Part shown: positions 50,468 to 59,558 of the stretch, one piece after another
How the letters are laid out: every line of letters begins with the position of its first letter
Position numbering within the stretch: position 1 is the first letter of the stretch
Source of the DNA: Pseudanabaena sp. PCC 7367
GTDB taxonomy: Bacteria; Cyanobacteriota; Cyanobacteriia; Pseudanabaenales; Pseudanabaenaceae
Length of the DNA stretch: 64,000 nt
Assembly: GCF_000317065.1 (NCBI RefSeq)
Contig: NC_019701.1
Coordinates: 930,001 to 994,000 of the forward strand
Direction of reading: 5' to 3'
Notes under the pieces: generated by a model
What the model was told of the DNA's origin: nothing
What the model saw: the letters and a program-made list of their open reading frames with translations, nothing else
The model's database searches: none
Position numbers and translations under genes: made by a program

Positions 50468-51724
50468 ATGCAAAATTTACAGCCCATTTCCCGTGTCGTA
50501 ATAACTGGCCTGGGTGCAATTACGCCGATAGGTAACAATATTAATGATTATTGGCAAGGATTGGCCTCTGGCAAAAATGGCATTGATACGGTGACCCGCT
50601 TTGATGCATCAGGTCATGATTGCCGGGTTGCAGGCGAAGTAAAAGGGTTTGACCCCCAAGAATATGTCGATCGCAAAGATGCCAAACGGATGGATCGCTT
50701 TGCCCAATTTGGCGTGGCGGCAAGTATGCAAGCACTCAAAGATGCCAACTTAGAAATCAGCCCAGTCAATGCGGCGCAAATTGGGGTTTTGATTGGGACT
50801 GGGATTGGCGGCTTGCAAGTGTTGGAAGATCAACATGAGATCTTGATGACCAAAGGCCCCAAACGCTGTAGCCCATTTATGATCCCGATGATGATCGCAA
50901 ATATGGCGGCGGGACTAACGGCGATCCACACCGGTGCGCAGGGCCCCAATTCATGCACAGTAACTGCTTGTGCGGCAGGCTCAAATGCGATCGGTGATGC
51001 GTTCAGAATGGTGCAGCGTGGGTATGCCCAGGCGATGATCTGTGGTGGTACCGAAGCCGCAGTTACACCCCTGAGTTTTGCAGGCTTTGCTTCAGCAAGA
51101 GCCATGTCCAGACGTAATGACGACCCGACCCATGCCTCTCGTCCATTCGATCGGGATCGAGATGGGTTTGTACTCGGCGAGGGTGCTGGGATTATGATCC
51201 TGGAAAGTCTGGACCATGCCAAGGCCAGAGGCGCAAGAATTTATGCGGAAATTGTTGGCTATGGTGCTACCTGTGATGCCTATCACATGACCGGTATGTC
51301 CCCAGAGGGTGAGGGTGCGATTCGTGCCATTTCCCTAGCCCTCAAGGATGGCAACATTACCCCCGATCTGGTTGACTACATTAATGCCCACGGCACTAGC
51401 ACCCCAGTTAATGACCCAACTGAAACCAAGGCGATCAAAAAGGTCTTAGGTGAACATGCCCATAAGATTGTGGTGAGTTCCACCAAGTCAATGACCGGCC
51501 ACTTGCTCGGTGGTTCCGGTGGCATCGAAGCGGTTGCCACAATTTTGGCAATGCAGAACAACTGCGCACCGCCAACGATCAACCTGGAAAATCCCGATCC
51601 CGAATGCGATCTCGATTATGTGGCTAATCAGGCACGCCAGGTAAAGATCGATGTAGCGGCTTCCAATTCCTTTGGTTTTGGTGGCCATAATGTCACCCTG
51701 GTTTTCAAGCGCTATCAGGACTAG
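50468..51724 (+). CDS. fabF: 3-oxoacyl-ACP synthase II
   Basis: A 418-residue condensing enzyme that elongates acyl-ACP with malonyl-ACP in fatty acid synthesis. The active-site Cys168 lies in TVTACAAGSNAIG and the two catalytic His are His308 (INAHGTSTPVND) and His345 (KSMTGHLLGGSGG). Lys and other family residues are in place. AAGG is 8-10 nt before the ATG. No fabF-clustered biosynthesis genes other than acpP are nearby. Confidence 0.97.
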   Translation: MQNLQPISRVVITGLGAITPIGNNINDYWQGLASGKNGIDTVTRFDASGHDCRVAGEVKGFDPQEYVDRKDAKRMDRFAQFGVAASMQALKDANLEISPVNAAQIGVLIGTGIGGLQVLEDQHEILMTKGPKRCSPFMIPMMIANMAAGLTAIHTGAQGPNSCTVTACAAGSNAIGDAFRMVQRGYAQAMICGGTEAAVTPLSFAGFASARAMSRRNDDPTHASRPFDRDRDGFVLGEGAGIMILESLDHAKARGARIYAEIVGYGATCDAYHMTGMSPEGEGAIRAISLALKDGNITPDLVDYINAHGTSTPVNDPTETKAIKKVLGEHAHKIVVSSTKSMTGHLLGGSGGIEAVATILAMQNNCAPPTINLENPDPECDLDYVANQARQVKIDVAASNSFGFGGHNVTLVFKRYQD

Positions 51725-51873
51725 AACCAGATTGATAGATTAATTACAAATTTAAATCAGGCTGATCGGTGAGCCATAATTGCCTGAAATCTACTAATTT
51801 CAAAAAAGGCATTAAATTATTAGTTGAATTTTTTAGGTTTGGCGATCGCTAAGCCTAATTTTTATAATTCAGT

Positions 51874-51902
51874 AAAAAAAAAGCGATCGTAATTACGATC
51901 AC
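51874..51902 (-). terminator. Rho-independent terminator of the rubredoxin gene
   Basis: On minus, an 8-bp stem (51902-51895 with 51890-51883) closes the loop AATT and is followed by nine U residues (A-run 51874-51882). It is about 100 nt past the rubredoxin stop. The core is a perfect 16-bp palindrome GATCGTAATTACGATC. Confidence 0.85.
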
Positions 51903-52001
51903 CGATCTTGTCTTGAAATAGGATTTGTAATTAGTTACCGATCGCTCAAATAATTAATTCATTGCCATTGATTTAGAACTCGTCGATCAATTAATCTTGC
52001 T

Positions 52002-52163
52002 CTAATCGATCGGCTTAAAACTGGACTTTGATGCCCCGCAAGTAGGACAAACCCAATCATCAGGAATATCTTCAAAGGCCGTACCAGGATCAATGCCGCC
52101 GTCGGGATCGCCCTGTTCTGGATCATATATATATCCACAAGCGCTACATTTATACTTTTGCAT
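52002..52163 (-). CDS. Rubredoxin
   Basis: 53 residues from ATG 52163, preceded by AGAGGA at the normal distance; a longer upstream frame is not needed. The mononuclear iron site has two CxxC-type motifs, [16 protein letters not shown] and [15 protein letters not shown], in the usual positions. It transfers single electrons in the cytosol, often to oxygen-protective enzymes. It lacks the C-terminal membrane segment of RubA (the photosystem assembly rubredoxin), so it is a soluble rubredoxin. Monocistronic with its own terminator. Confidence 0.93.
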   Translation of the reverse strand: MQKYKCSACGYIYDPEQGDPDGGIDPGTAFEDIPDDWVCPTCGASKSSFKPID

Positions 52164-52403
52164 AATATTTCCTCTCTCTGATTTATGGAACCAGGTATGC
52201 TGGCAATCGATTAATATTGAAATAAATTTGCACCGCGCCGACACAAAGTTTCAGTTATTAACCAGGCAAATGATTAGGACATTAATTGCCTAAAGTCTTG
52301 CTAGAAAAATTACTAGAAAACTATTAAGAACACATATATTGCCCTAATCAACGCCCCTACTGCCCCATATATCTATTATCTATTAATAGATCTTTGTGAA
52401 AAT

Positions 52404-52436
52404 CTAAGAATAACTAAGAATAACTAAGAATAACAA
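52404..52436. repeat. 10-bp tandem repeat downstream of the dehydrogenase gene
   Basis: Three copies of CTAAGAATAA at 52404-52433, immediately past the stop of the isocitrate-dehydrogenase-type gene (minus strand). Confidence 0.7.
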
Positions 52437-52442
52437 AGATAA

Positions 52443-53516
52443 TTAAGCCATTTTCTTGGCGATCGCCGTAGCCATTTCCTGAGTACCAACGGGGTCAATG
52501 CCTGCCGGAGCCAGATCATAGGTCACATTTTGACCAGAACCGATCACCGCCTCCACCGCCGCTTGTAAGCGCTCCGCCGCCTTGATTTCGCCCAAATGCC
52601 GTAACATCATCACGCCAGACAAAATCAAAGCAGTAGGATTAACTTTATTTTGGCCCGCATACTTGGGTGCAGAACCATGAATTGCTTCAAACACAGCATA
52701 ATCAGCGCCAATATTAGCGCCAGGTGCAACCCCCAAGCCGCCAATCATGCCAGCACAAAGGTCGGAAATAATATCACCATAGAGATTCGGCAACACCAAC
52801 ACATCGTATAGCTCTGGTTTTTGCATCAGTTGCATACACATGTTGTCAACGATCCGATCGTCGAATTCAATATCTGGGTAGTCTTTGGCCACCTCCCGCG
52901 CCACTTCCAGAAATAGCCCATCGGTAAACTTCATGATGTTGGCCTTATGGACAGCGGTAACTCTCTGGCGCTTGTTAGCACGGGCATAATCAAAGGCATA
53001 CTTCACGATGCGTTTGCTACCCAATTCAGAAATGGGCTTAACCCCGATCGCCGAACCTTTTCTGATCGGCTTGCCTGCTAGTTTGCTCAAAAACTCCAGT
53101 GCTTCAACGGCCTCACTAGTGCCGGTTTCAAACTCGATCCCCGCATAGAGGTCTTCGGTATTTTCGCGCACCACGATTAAATCAATATCAGAAAAAGTGC
53201 TTTTCACCCCCTTGATCGATCGAGCCGGGCGCAGATTTGCATATAGATCTAATTCCTTGCGGATCGCCACGTTCACTGATCTAAACCCCGATCCCACCGG
53301 CGTAGTGATTGGACCTTTGATTGCAGTTTTGGTGGTTCGAATCGCCTCCAAAACATGCTCCGGCAGGGGTGTACCATATTCTGCCATCACATCCACCCCC
53401 GCATCAACGATCGTCCAATCGATCGCCACGCCAGTAGCATCAACCGCTGTTTGGGTTGCCTGAGCCACTTCAGGGCCAATACCATCGCCTCTAACTAATG
53501 TAACCGCATACGCCAC
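52443..53516 (-). CDS. Short isocitrate/isopropylmalate dehydrogenase family enzyme, probably isocitrate dehydrogenase
   Basis: 357 residues starting at GTG 53516, with AAGGAG about 10 nt upstream. The substrate motif [19 protein letters not shown] (79-97) with Ser80, Asn82, Arg86 and Arg96 is of the isocitrate dehydrogenase type (IDH3-like). Lys191 and Tyr124 complete the active site. The coenzyme region reads [15 protein letters not shown] (280-294); Lys285-Tyr286 and Val292 match E. coli NADP-dependent IDH, while the position of its Arg395 (after Tyr333) is not Arg. Cofactor choice is therefore uncertain. Typical cyanobacterial Icd is about 475 residues, so this compact form is unusual for the phylum. 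Confidence 0.8.
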   Translation of the reverse strand: MAYAVTLVRGDGIGPEVAQATQTAVDATGVAIDWTIVDAGVDVMAEYGTPLPEHVLEAIRTTKTAIKGPITTPVGSGFRSVNVAIRKELDLYANLRPARSIKGVKSTFSDIDLIVVRENTEDLYAGIEFETGTSEAVEALEFLSKLAGKPIRKGSAIGVKPISELGSKRIVKYAFDYARANKRQRVTAVHKANIMKFTDGLFLEVAREVAKDYPDIEFDDRIVDNMCMQLMQKPELYDVLVLPNLYGDIISDLCAGMIGGLGVAPGANIGADYAVFEAIHGSAPKYAGQNKVNPTALILSGVMMLRHLGEIKAAERLQAAVEAVIGSGQNVTYDLAPAGIDPVGTQEMATAIAKKMA

Positions 53517-54545
53517 GGGCGCTATTCTCCTTACACTCTGGATTGATTTACTTGTTTAGTTTAGAACCTAATTGCTACAGAATCGCCTCCAAATCATCTT
53601 TGAAGTTGCGATCGGTGTCAGGCAATTATGACCCATTTGGGTGTTTCGGGCTCCTAAAGCTAATTGCTATAAGTTATATAGACGTTAATAGCAATCAAAA
53701 TAGCCTGTGTCTGGCTCAAAATCTGTGCGGTAGATGCCAAAAGTAGCGGAGGTGAAAAATAGAGCTAATTACCAGCTTTTATGTATACATGATGTTCACA
53801 CCTTGATGCTTTATTTAAGCTGTAGGAGTAAGACGGTGCGATCGCAGCAGTGCAAGTTTCTTAACCTAATCAGTTGCTTGACCTAATTAGACTGTTTGAA
53901 ATTTCTCAATAGTTAAAGGTTGAGGTAATTGTGGAGGCAGATTCATTGTCCTGGTGTTGCTCTGGTGGCATGGCGAACTAGTTTGTTAGCTATTTCGATC
54001 ATAGCCTGACTAAGCAGCCTAACTAATTAGTTAATTTCATCCTTAATCAAGATATTAAGTCCCTGATTCCTAAGTATGAATTATTGATAATTAGGGAACA
54101 ATAAGTTTAAGGATTCGGTCTATTTAAAATAAGCCAATTACTAACTATTTTTGGTAAGGCGTGGGTAGTTTTAATCAGTTTTGCTAACCAATTTCTGCGC
54201 CGATCGCATGCTTTTAAAGCTACTAAACAAACTAAGCAAATCGATCGCCCAACCTTAAATTAATCGCAGCAAGTTGCAAGGGGGTATTTTTGCAAATTGA
54301 GTGTAAATACTTACATGCAAAAGCCAAAAAGTGGTATTATCACTAGTTTTACTTTTGCTTCTAAATCTGTAATAATATGTAATCCAAAGGCTGTTGGAAA
54401 AAACCCAATCTTTCATCATAGTAGATAACATCCCAACTACAGGTTCTTGGTTTTAGATGTTAACAAAAGTTAGCCAAGCTGAGAAATTAATGATAAAGAT
54501 TAGAAGATCTAGCTCAGCCCTCGGAGTCAGTAAGTAGGGAGTTCC
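53517..54545. other. 1-kb spacer upstream of the sigma factor gene
   Basis: Divergent spacer. No gene is supported. The region 54289-54344 contains the operator-like palindromes listed next. The rest is AT-rich with GCGATCGC-like sites. Confidence 0.5.
54302..54344. promoter_or_regulatory. Pair of near-palindromes upstream of a group 2 sigma gene
   Basis: TGTAAATACTTACA (54302-54315) is a 14-bp palindrome with one mismatched pair, flanked by TTGCA (54290-54294) and TGCAA (54316-54320). AGTGGTATTATCACT (54330-54344) is a second, with one mismatched pair around a centre base. Their centres are about 28 bp apart. They lie 200-260 bp before the sigma gene and look like binding sites of dimeric regulators, but the regulator is unknown. 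The first is not an NtcA box (spacing is 6, not 8). Confidence 0.45.
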
Positions 54546-54560
54546 GTGAAGGTAGCGAGT

Positions 54561-55601
54561 ATGTCTAGAAAAAAATCAATTCAAGCTAAGGCTGGGGTTA
54601 GAAGCGCCACAGGAAGCGCTACAGAACGATCGGCTGACAAAGGTGTTGCCAGGCCCGGTGTTTCTGCTGATATGGTGCGCACATATTTACATGAAATCGG
54701 CAAGATTCCTTTGCTGACTAGCGAAGAAGAAATTATTTTTGGCAAGCGCGTGCAACAGCTCATGCGGTTGAGCGAATTGTATGAAGATCTAGCCGAGCAA
54801 CTCGATCGCCAACCCACCCAAGCTGAGTGGGCTGATAAAGCTGGCTTAAACATAGAAGAATTAGAACAGATTGTGCGGGATGGCACCAGGTCTAAGCGCA
54901 AGATGATTGAGGCGAATTTACGCCTGGTGGTTTCAGTTGCCAAAAAATACCAAAAGCGTAATCTAGAGCTGTTAGATTTAGTCCAAGAAGGAACATTAGG
55001 CTTAGAAAGAGCAGTAGATAAGTTCGACCCCACTAAAGGGTTTAAGTTCTCTACCTATGCATATTGGTGGATTAGGCAAGCAATTACCAGGGCGATCGCG
55101 CAACAGGCAAGAACAATTCGCCTCCCCGTCCACATAACTGAAAAACTGAATAAAATTAAAAAAGCACAACGCCAACTCTCCCAGTCTCTGGGTCGGGTCG
55201 CAACTGCGGCGGAAATAGCCGATGCTTTGAAATTAAAGCCCGAACAAGTCCGTGAGTTCCTATCAATGGCACGGCAGCCCGTGTCTCTGGATTTGCGGAT
55301 TGGTGATAACCAAGATACTGAGCTAGCGGAATTGCTTGAAGATGAGGGCGATTCGCCGGAAAGCTTTGCCCTTAGTGAGTCCTTGCGTGATGACATTGCT
55401 GGGTTGCTTTTGGATTTGACTCCCAAGCAACGGGAGGTAATGATCATGCGCTATGGGCTAGAGGATGGCAAGGAAATGTCGCTAGCAAGTATTAGCAAAC
55501 GGATGGAGCTAAGCCGTGAGCAGGTGCGCCAGTTAGAGCGTCAAGCGATGGACAGTCTACGCAAGCGTAAGGCTGCGATCCAAGAATATCTGGCTAGTTA
55601 G
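54561..55601 (+). CDS. Group 2 (sigma-70 family) RNA polymerase sigma factor
   Basis: 346 residues from ATG 54561, with AAGG 8 nt upstream; a GTG at 54546, with AGGGAG close before it, would add five residues and is also plausible. Region 1.2 (DMVRTYLHEIGKIPLLTSEEE), region 2 (ANLRLVVSVAKKYQKR, LDLVQEGTLGLERAVDKFDP, FSTYAYWWIRQAI), region 3 and region 4 (LTPKQREVMIMRYGL, SREQVRQLERQAMDSLRKRK) are all present, but there is no long region 1.1, as in nonessential group 2 sigma factors (SigB/C/D/E type). It redirects transcription under stress, nutrient or light change. Which paralogue it is cannot be told by eye. The upstream palindromes suggest it is itself regulated. Confidence 0.93.
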   Translation: MSRKKSIQAKAGVRSATGSATERSADKGVARPGVSADMVRTYLHEIGKIPLLTSEEEIIFGKRVQQLMRLSELYEDLAEQLDRQPTQAEWADKAGLNIEELEQIVRDGTRSKRKMIEANLRLVVSVAKKYQKRNLELLDLVQEGTLGLERAVDKFDPTKGFKFSTYAYWWIRQAITRAIAQQARTIRLPVHITEKLNKIKKAQRQLSQSLGRVATAAEIADALKLKPEQVREFLSMARQPVSLDLRIGDNQDTELAELLEDEGDSPESFALSESLRDDIAGLLLDLTPKQREVMIMRYGLEDGKEMSLASISKRMELSREQVRQLERQAMDSLRKRKAAIQEYLAS

Positions 55602-55835
55602 ACTCGTTAGACTAGTTGGACTATGAAGCAAACAAAGTAGAGCCTGTAATCAGAATAATTACTATGCAGCATCACTGAGTTGCTTCGCTCTATTTGCTTA
55701 GATCTATAAACATGAGGCGATCGATTGCCATAACTTATGGCTGCATCTAGTCGCATGAGAGTGTCAGTAGGTTGCCTAATCTCACTATTGGGTAGGATCT
55801 ATTAGGATCAAGCAACAGAGTTAGGAAAATCAGGG

Positions 55836-56237
55836 ATGGACAAATTTATTAACCGAGCCCGTCGCTTCCTGTTTGACTTCGCCACCTAAAGAACGATCCA
55901 GGGAGCGATCGGCTTTTACTTTGCCCATTTGCTGCTAGGGACTTTAGCTACTGCCACATTTATTTTCGTAGCATGGTTGATTGCTGGCTTATTTGGCGTT
56001 GCCTGGATGGTAACTAGTGCAATCATTCTCGCGCTTCTTCTTTATATCTGTTTTGCAATTTACTGCAGCATAATCACTTTCTTGATTGTAAAGCACAAGG
56101 GTTTGGCAAATCGCTACTATGGCTGGGTGGTGTTGGCTGGATTGCTAACTTTCGCTCTAGCATTGGCAGGATTGATTGTGCCTGCGATCTTAACTACCAA
56201 ACCTAATCTCAGGGGCAAACAGCTTACCTTAGTCTAA
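55836..56237 (+). pseudogene. Membrane-protein gene interrupted by an in-frame stop at codon 18
   Basis: A good start (ATG 55836, AGGA 9 nt upstream) encodes MDKFINRARRFLFDFAT and then TAA at 55887-55889. The same frame continues without a further stop to 56237 and encodes a clearly hydrophobic protein with three or four membrane segments (LLLGTLATATFIFVAWLIAG, SAIILALLLYICFAIYCSII, WVVLAGLLTFALALAGLIV). The downstream part can only restart at TTG 55929, without a ribosome binding site. A nonsense mutation of one base (for example from CAA, GAA or AAA) would explain it. The protein family is not recognised. It could also be a true short leader peptide or a sequencing error. Confidence 0.6.
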
Positions 56238-56612
56238 TGTTTGTGAGTAGTGAGACAAGATCGTTATACCGATATAACTACCAAGGATTACGGTTAATCG
56301 ATCGTTATGCTTGCCGAGCAGGCTGTTTCAAGTTGGGTTAGATCAGCTTCTTTGATTTGGCGGAATTCTACAATCTTGATAGCAGGTACCTTAATATCAA
56401 TCAATAATATCGATCGATTTGCTTATAATAGTAATCACAATTGAAAAAATGAGCTTAAGTTAGTATATAATTGTATGCCTGTGCCCATATAAAAAAACAA
56501 CTCACCATTGGGGCTCAGAGGTGGTGATGTAGACCGCGCTGTCGATCGCAGTTGCTCTTACATTTCCAGGAGGAACTTGAGGGAAAAACACTAGGAGAAT
56601 AAAAATTCAAGT
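56238..56612. other. Leader and spacer of rpsA
   Basis: 375 bp. It contains a possible hairpin (TCACCA, about 56503-56508, with TGGTGA, about 56522-56527) and a perfect Shine-Dalgarno-like AGGAGG at 56568-56573, which lies 39 nt before the rpsA start, too far for it. A TTG at 56577 followed by four codons and TAG could be a tiny upstream frame served by that sequence. Confidence 0.5.
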
Positions 56613-57788
56613 ATGATCAGTCAGAGAAAACCCACTGTAGATATAGGCTTCACCCACGAAGATTTTGCTGCATTACTAGACAAGTACGATTATCACTTCA
56701 GTCCTGGTGATATTGTGCCAGGTACCGTATTTAGTCTGGAACCAAGGGGGGCTCTGATTGATATTGGTGCAAAAACTGCCGCCTATATCCCGATCCAGGA
56801 GATGTCGATCAACCGGATCGATCACCCCGATGAAGTGCTTCAAAACGAAGATACCCGTGAATTTTTCATCATTGCCGATGAAAACGAAGAAGGTCAGCTA
56901 ACCCTTTCGATCCGCCGGATTGAATATATGCGGGCTTGGGAGCGGGTACGTCAGCTTCAGGAAGAGGATGCCACCGTGCGATCGCTCATTTTTGCCACAA
57001 ACCGTGGTGGTGCGTTGGTGCGGATCGAAGGCTTGCGTGGGTTTATCCCCGGCTCCCACATCAGCACCCGTAAACCCAAGGAAGATTTGGTGGGTGAAGA
57101 ATTGCCACTGAAATTCTTGGAAGTTGATGAAGATCGCAATCGCCTCGTGCTCAGTCATCGCCGTGCCCTAGTTGAGCGCAAGATGAACAAGCTAGAGGTG
57201 GGCGAAGTCGTGATCGGTGTGGTGCGTGGGATCAAGCCCTACGGTGCCTTTATCGATATTGGTGGCGTGAGCGGCCTGCTGCACATTTCCGAAATCTCTC
57301 ACGATCACATCGATACACCTCATAACGTCTTCAACGTTAATGATGAAGTTAAGGTGATGATCATTGACCTGGATGCCGAGCGCGGCCGGATTTCACTCTC
57401 GACCAAGCAGTTAGAAGCTGAGCCCGGTGATATGGTACGCGATCCCCAGTTGGTCTATGACAAGGCTGAGGAAATGGCAGCTAAGTATCGTGAGCAGATG
57501 AATACACCGCCAATTACAATGATGTTGCCGGCGATCGGTGGCTATGATGCACCCCGCGAATCTCCTGCCAAGCCAGTGAAGGAAGAGCCGAAGCCTGAGC
57601 CGGTGGCTAGTAGCGATGATGATAGCAGCACTGAGCAAGAGCAATCTGAGCCTGAGCAAGTTGAAGTTGAAGTTGAATCAGTAGCAGATGAGCCAGCAGT
57701 GGCAGTGGATGAATCAGAAGCAGAGTCCTTACCTGAGGTAGAAGGAACAGTAGAGCCAGAATTGGCTACTGATCCAGTGGCTGAGTAA
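56613..57788 (+). CDS. rpsA: 30S ribosomal protein S1, short three-domain type
   Basis: 391 residues. Three S1 OB-fold domains are at about 31-102, 118-184 and 196-267, the last being the best conserved (VGEVVIGVVRGIKPYGAFIDIGGVSGLLHISEIS). The rest is a linker and an acidic, Glu/Val/Pro-rich low-complexity tail (about 310-391). S1 helps mRNA bind to the 30S subunit; cyanobacteria have a shorter protein than the six-domain E. coli form. The nearest ribosome binding site (AGGAG) is 15 nt from the ATG, and another AGGAGG lies 39 nt upstream, so the leader may be regulated. Convergent with clpP. Confidence 0.93.
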   Translation: MISQRKPTVDIGFTHEDFAALLDKYDYHFSPGDIVPGTVFSLEPRGALIDIGAKTAAYIPIQEMSINRIDHPDEVLQNEDTREFFIIADENEEGQLTLSIRRIEYMRAWERVRQLQEEDATVRSLIFATNRGGALVRIEGLRGFIPGSHISTRKPKEDLVGEELPLKFLEVDEDRNRLVLSHRRALVERKMNKLEVGEVVIGVVRGIKPYGAFIDIGGVSGLLHISEISHDHIDTPHNVFNVNDEVKVMIIDLDAERGRISLSTKQLEAEPGDMVRDPQLVYDKAEEMAAKYREQMNTPPITMMLPAIGGYDAPRESPAKPVKEEPKPEPVASSDDDSSTEQEQSEPEQVEVEVESVADEPAVAVDESEAESLPEVEGTVEPELATDPVAE

Positions 57789-57847
57789 TTAAGCTAGAAC
57801 CTAACTAGACTAATCTGCTCAACTTGTGGATAAAAATAATAGTCAAA

Positions 57848-57895
57848 CAAAAAAAGGCATCGATTAGTTAACCTAGTCAATGCCTCTCTTTTTAT
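57848..57895. terminator. Bidirectional terminator between rpsA and clpP
   Basis: GGCAT...ATGCC (57856-57884) forms a stem with two mismatches and a 5-nt loop. On plus it is followed by TCTCTTTTTATT, on minus by a run of seven U residues (A-run 57849-57855). It can end both convergent transcripts. Confidence 0.8.
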
Positions 57896-57953
57896 TGATC
57901 GTTGCGTTGATCGAATTTATTGGTCTGCGCAGTTTATTGAGATTATTCAGGGG

Positions 57954-58553
57954 TTATTCAGGGCGTTCTTCGATCACCCGATCGAGCAAGCCATAATCCT
58001 TGGCCTCGGCTGCTGACATGAAGAAGTCACGATCGACATCCCGCTCAATCTTTTCCAATGGCTGACCAGTGCGGGTTGCATATTCACGGTTGAGTAGATC
58101 CTTAATCCGCAGGATTTCTTTGGCTTCAATCTCAATATCAGTGGCCTGGCCACGGGTACCACCCATACTCGGTTGGTGCATCATGATCCTTGAATGGGGT
58201 AGGGCATAGCGTTTGCCAGGGGTGCCAGCCATCAACAGGAATGAACCCATCGAAGCGGCAAGACCAACACAAATTGTGCTCACATCAGATTTAATGTGCT
58301 GCATTGTGTCATAGATCGCTAGGCCAGCGGTGACCGATCCACCGGGGGAATTGATATAGAGACGAATATCTTTGCCAGGTTCTTCGGAATCGAGATATAG
58401 CATCACTGCCACGATCCGATTGGCGATCTCGTCGTCTACTTCCTGGCCGAGAAAAATGATCCGTTCGCGGTAAAGGCGATCGTAGATGCTGATCCAGTCT
58501 GTGTACTGCGATCCGGGCATCCGATAGGGAACTCTGGGTACTCCGATGGGCAT
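57954..58553 (-). CDS. clpP: ATP-dependent Clp protease proteolytic subunit ClpP
   Basis: 199 residues. The serine protease catalytic triad is Ser101 ([14 protein letters not shown]), His126 ([13 protein letters not shown]) and an Asp near 175 (RDVDRDFF). It forms ring complexes with ClpC or ClpX that degrade unfolded or tagged proteins. It follows clpR on the same strand by 141 bp; in cyanobacteria such a clpR-clpP3 pair encodes a mixed ring. ATG 58553 with AGGA upstream. Confidence 0.96.
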   Translation of the reverse strand: MPIGVPRVPYRMPGSQYTDWISIYDRLYRERIIFLGQEVDDEIANRIVAVMLYLDSEEPGKDIRLYINSPGGSVTAGLAIYDTMQHIKSDVSTICVGLAASMGSFLLMAGTPGKRYALPHSRIMMHQPSMGGTRGQATDIEIEAKEILRIKDLLNREYATRTGQPLEKIERDVDRDFFMSAAEAKDYGLLDRVIEERPE

Positions 58554-58694
58554 ATTTTTTATCCTTGCACTCTGGCTCTAAATATCTAAATATATGTTGA
58601 CGGTGGGCGATCGAAATACTCTTGGCGTTAAACAATCACTGATCGCTAAATGAGTAAATGAGTGGATTGATTAAACGTTTAAGTTGTTATGTAG

Positions 58695-59351
58695 TTAGAT
58701 TGAGGCAGGAACTGCCGTGGGTAAATCCTTGCGACTTTCCAATACCCGATCGATCAAACCATATTCTTTAGCATCATAGGCACTCATATATAACAAGCGA
58801 TCCATATCCTTGCTAATTTTCTCGCGGGGCTGACCTGTGTTCTTAGCCAGCATCTCCAGCACCGTATCGCGGTTCGCCAGCACTTCCTTCGCCCGAATTT
58901 GGATATCGGTGGCTTGCCCACGGGCATAGCTTTTCGGTTGGCGTAGCACAATGTTGGCGTTGGGCAAACTGGCACGGCAACCTTTAGTCCCAGAGGACAA
59001 CAGCATCGCTGCCGATCCTGCCGCAGTGCCGATGCAAATTGTATGTACCGGTGGCTTGATATATTTGAGCGTATCGCAGATCGCAAAGGCTTCCGTTTCA
59101 AACCCGACTGGTTCACCATCACCGCGATCGGTGCCAGTGGAATTGATGTAGATATAAATTGGTTTTTCAGTATCTTCGTATTGCAAATAGAGCAATTCAG
59201 CCACAATTAACTCGGTGACCGATGCTACTAAGGGCATACCAATATAAACAATCCGCTCTTTTAATAACAAGGATTGTAAATCTGGCGGTGGAGAACGAAA
59301 GGCAGCATCTCCGTAATAACCTGCTTGGACAGCGTTTGGTGATTGATTCAT
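58695..59351 (-). CDS. clpR: ClpR, inactive ClpP-like subunit
   Basis: 218 residues. The ClpP fold is clear (ELLYLQYEDTEKPIYIYINSTG, DTLKYIKPPVHTICIGTAAG), but the active-site Ser is replaced: the motif reads GTAAGSAAMLLSSG, with Gly at the Ser position, and the His position is Arg in NIVLRQPKS. Both changes are the hallmark of ClpR, a structural partner that shares a ring with ClpP3 in cyanobacteria and plastids. It is upstream of clpP on the same strand, consistent with cotranscription. Confidence 0.95.
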   Translation of the reverse strand: MNQSPNAVQAGYYGDAAFRSPPPDLQSLLLKERIVYIGMPLVASVTELIVAELLYLQYEDTEKPIYIYINSTGTDRGDGEPVGFETEAFAICDTLKYIKPPVHTICIGTAAGSAAMLLSSGTKGCRASLPNANIVLRQPKSYARGQATDIQIRAKEVLANRDTVLEMLAKNTGQPREKISKDMDRLLYMSAYDAKEYGLIDRVLESRKDLPTAVPASI

Positions 59352-59558
59352 ATGCTCGACAATTGGCTATTTAAGACTACGGCTAGGCTTTATGCTAGCT
59401 TATCACAGCGCTTTTGCGGTTTTATGGCATTTATGAGTAGGGTTACCCGCCAATCGATCGGCTAGGATCTGATTAAATTCGATCGGCTATTTTGTTTTTT
59501 GATCGGACAGTCGAATTTATTTAAAACACTGGTATTTTCAGCGGTGCTCATCCTAACC

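Noticed and set aside
52404-52436. CRISPR-like array
   Set aside because: Ten-base units without spacers; a simple tandem repeat. No cas genes are in the window.
54302-54315. NtcA box before the sigma gene
   Set aside because: GTA and TAC are 6 bp apart, not the required 8.
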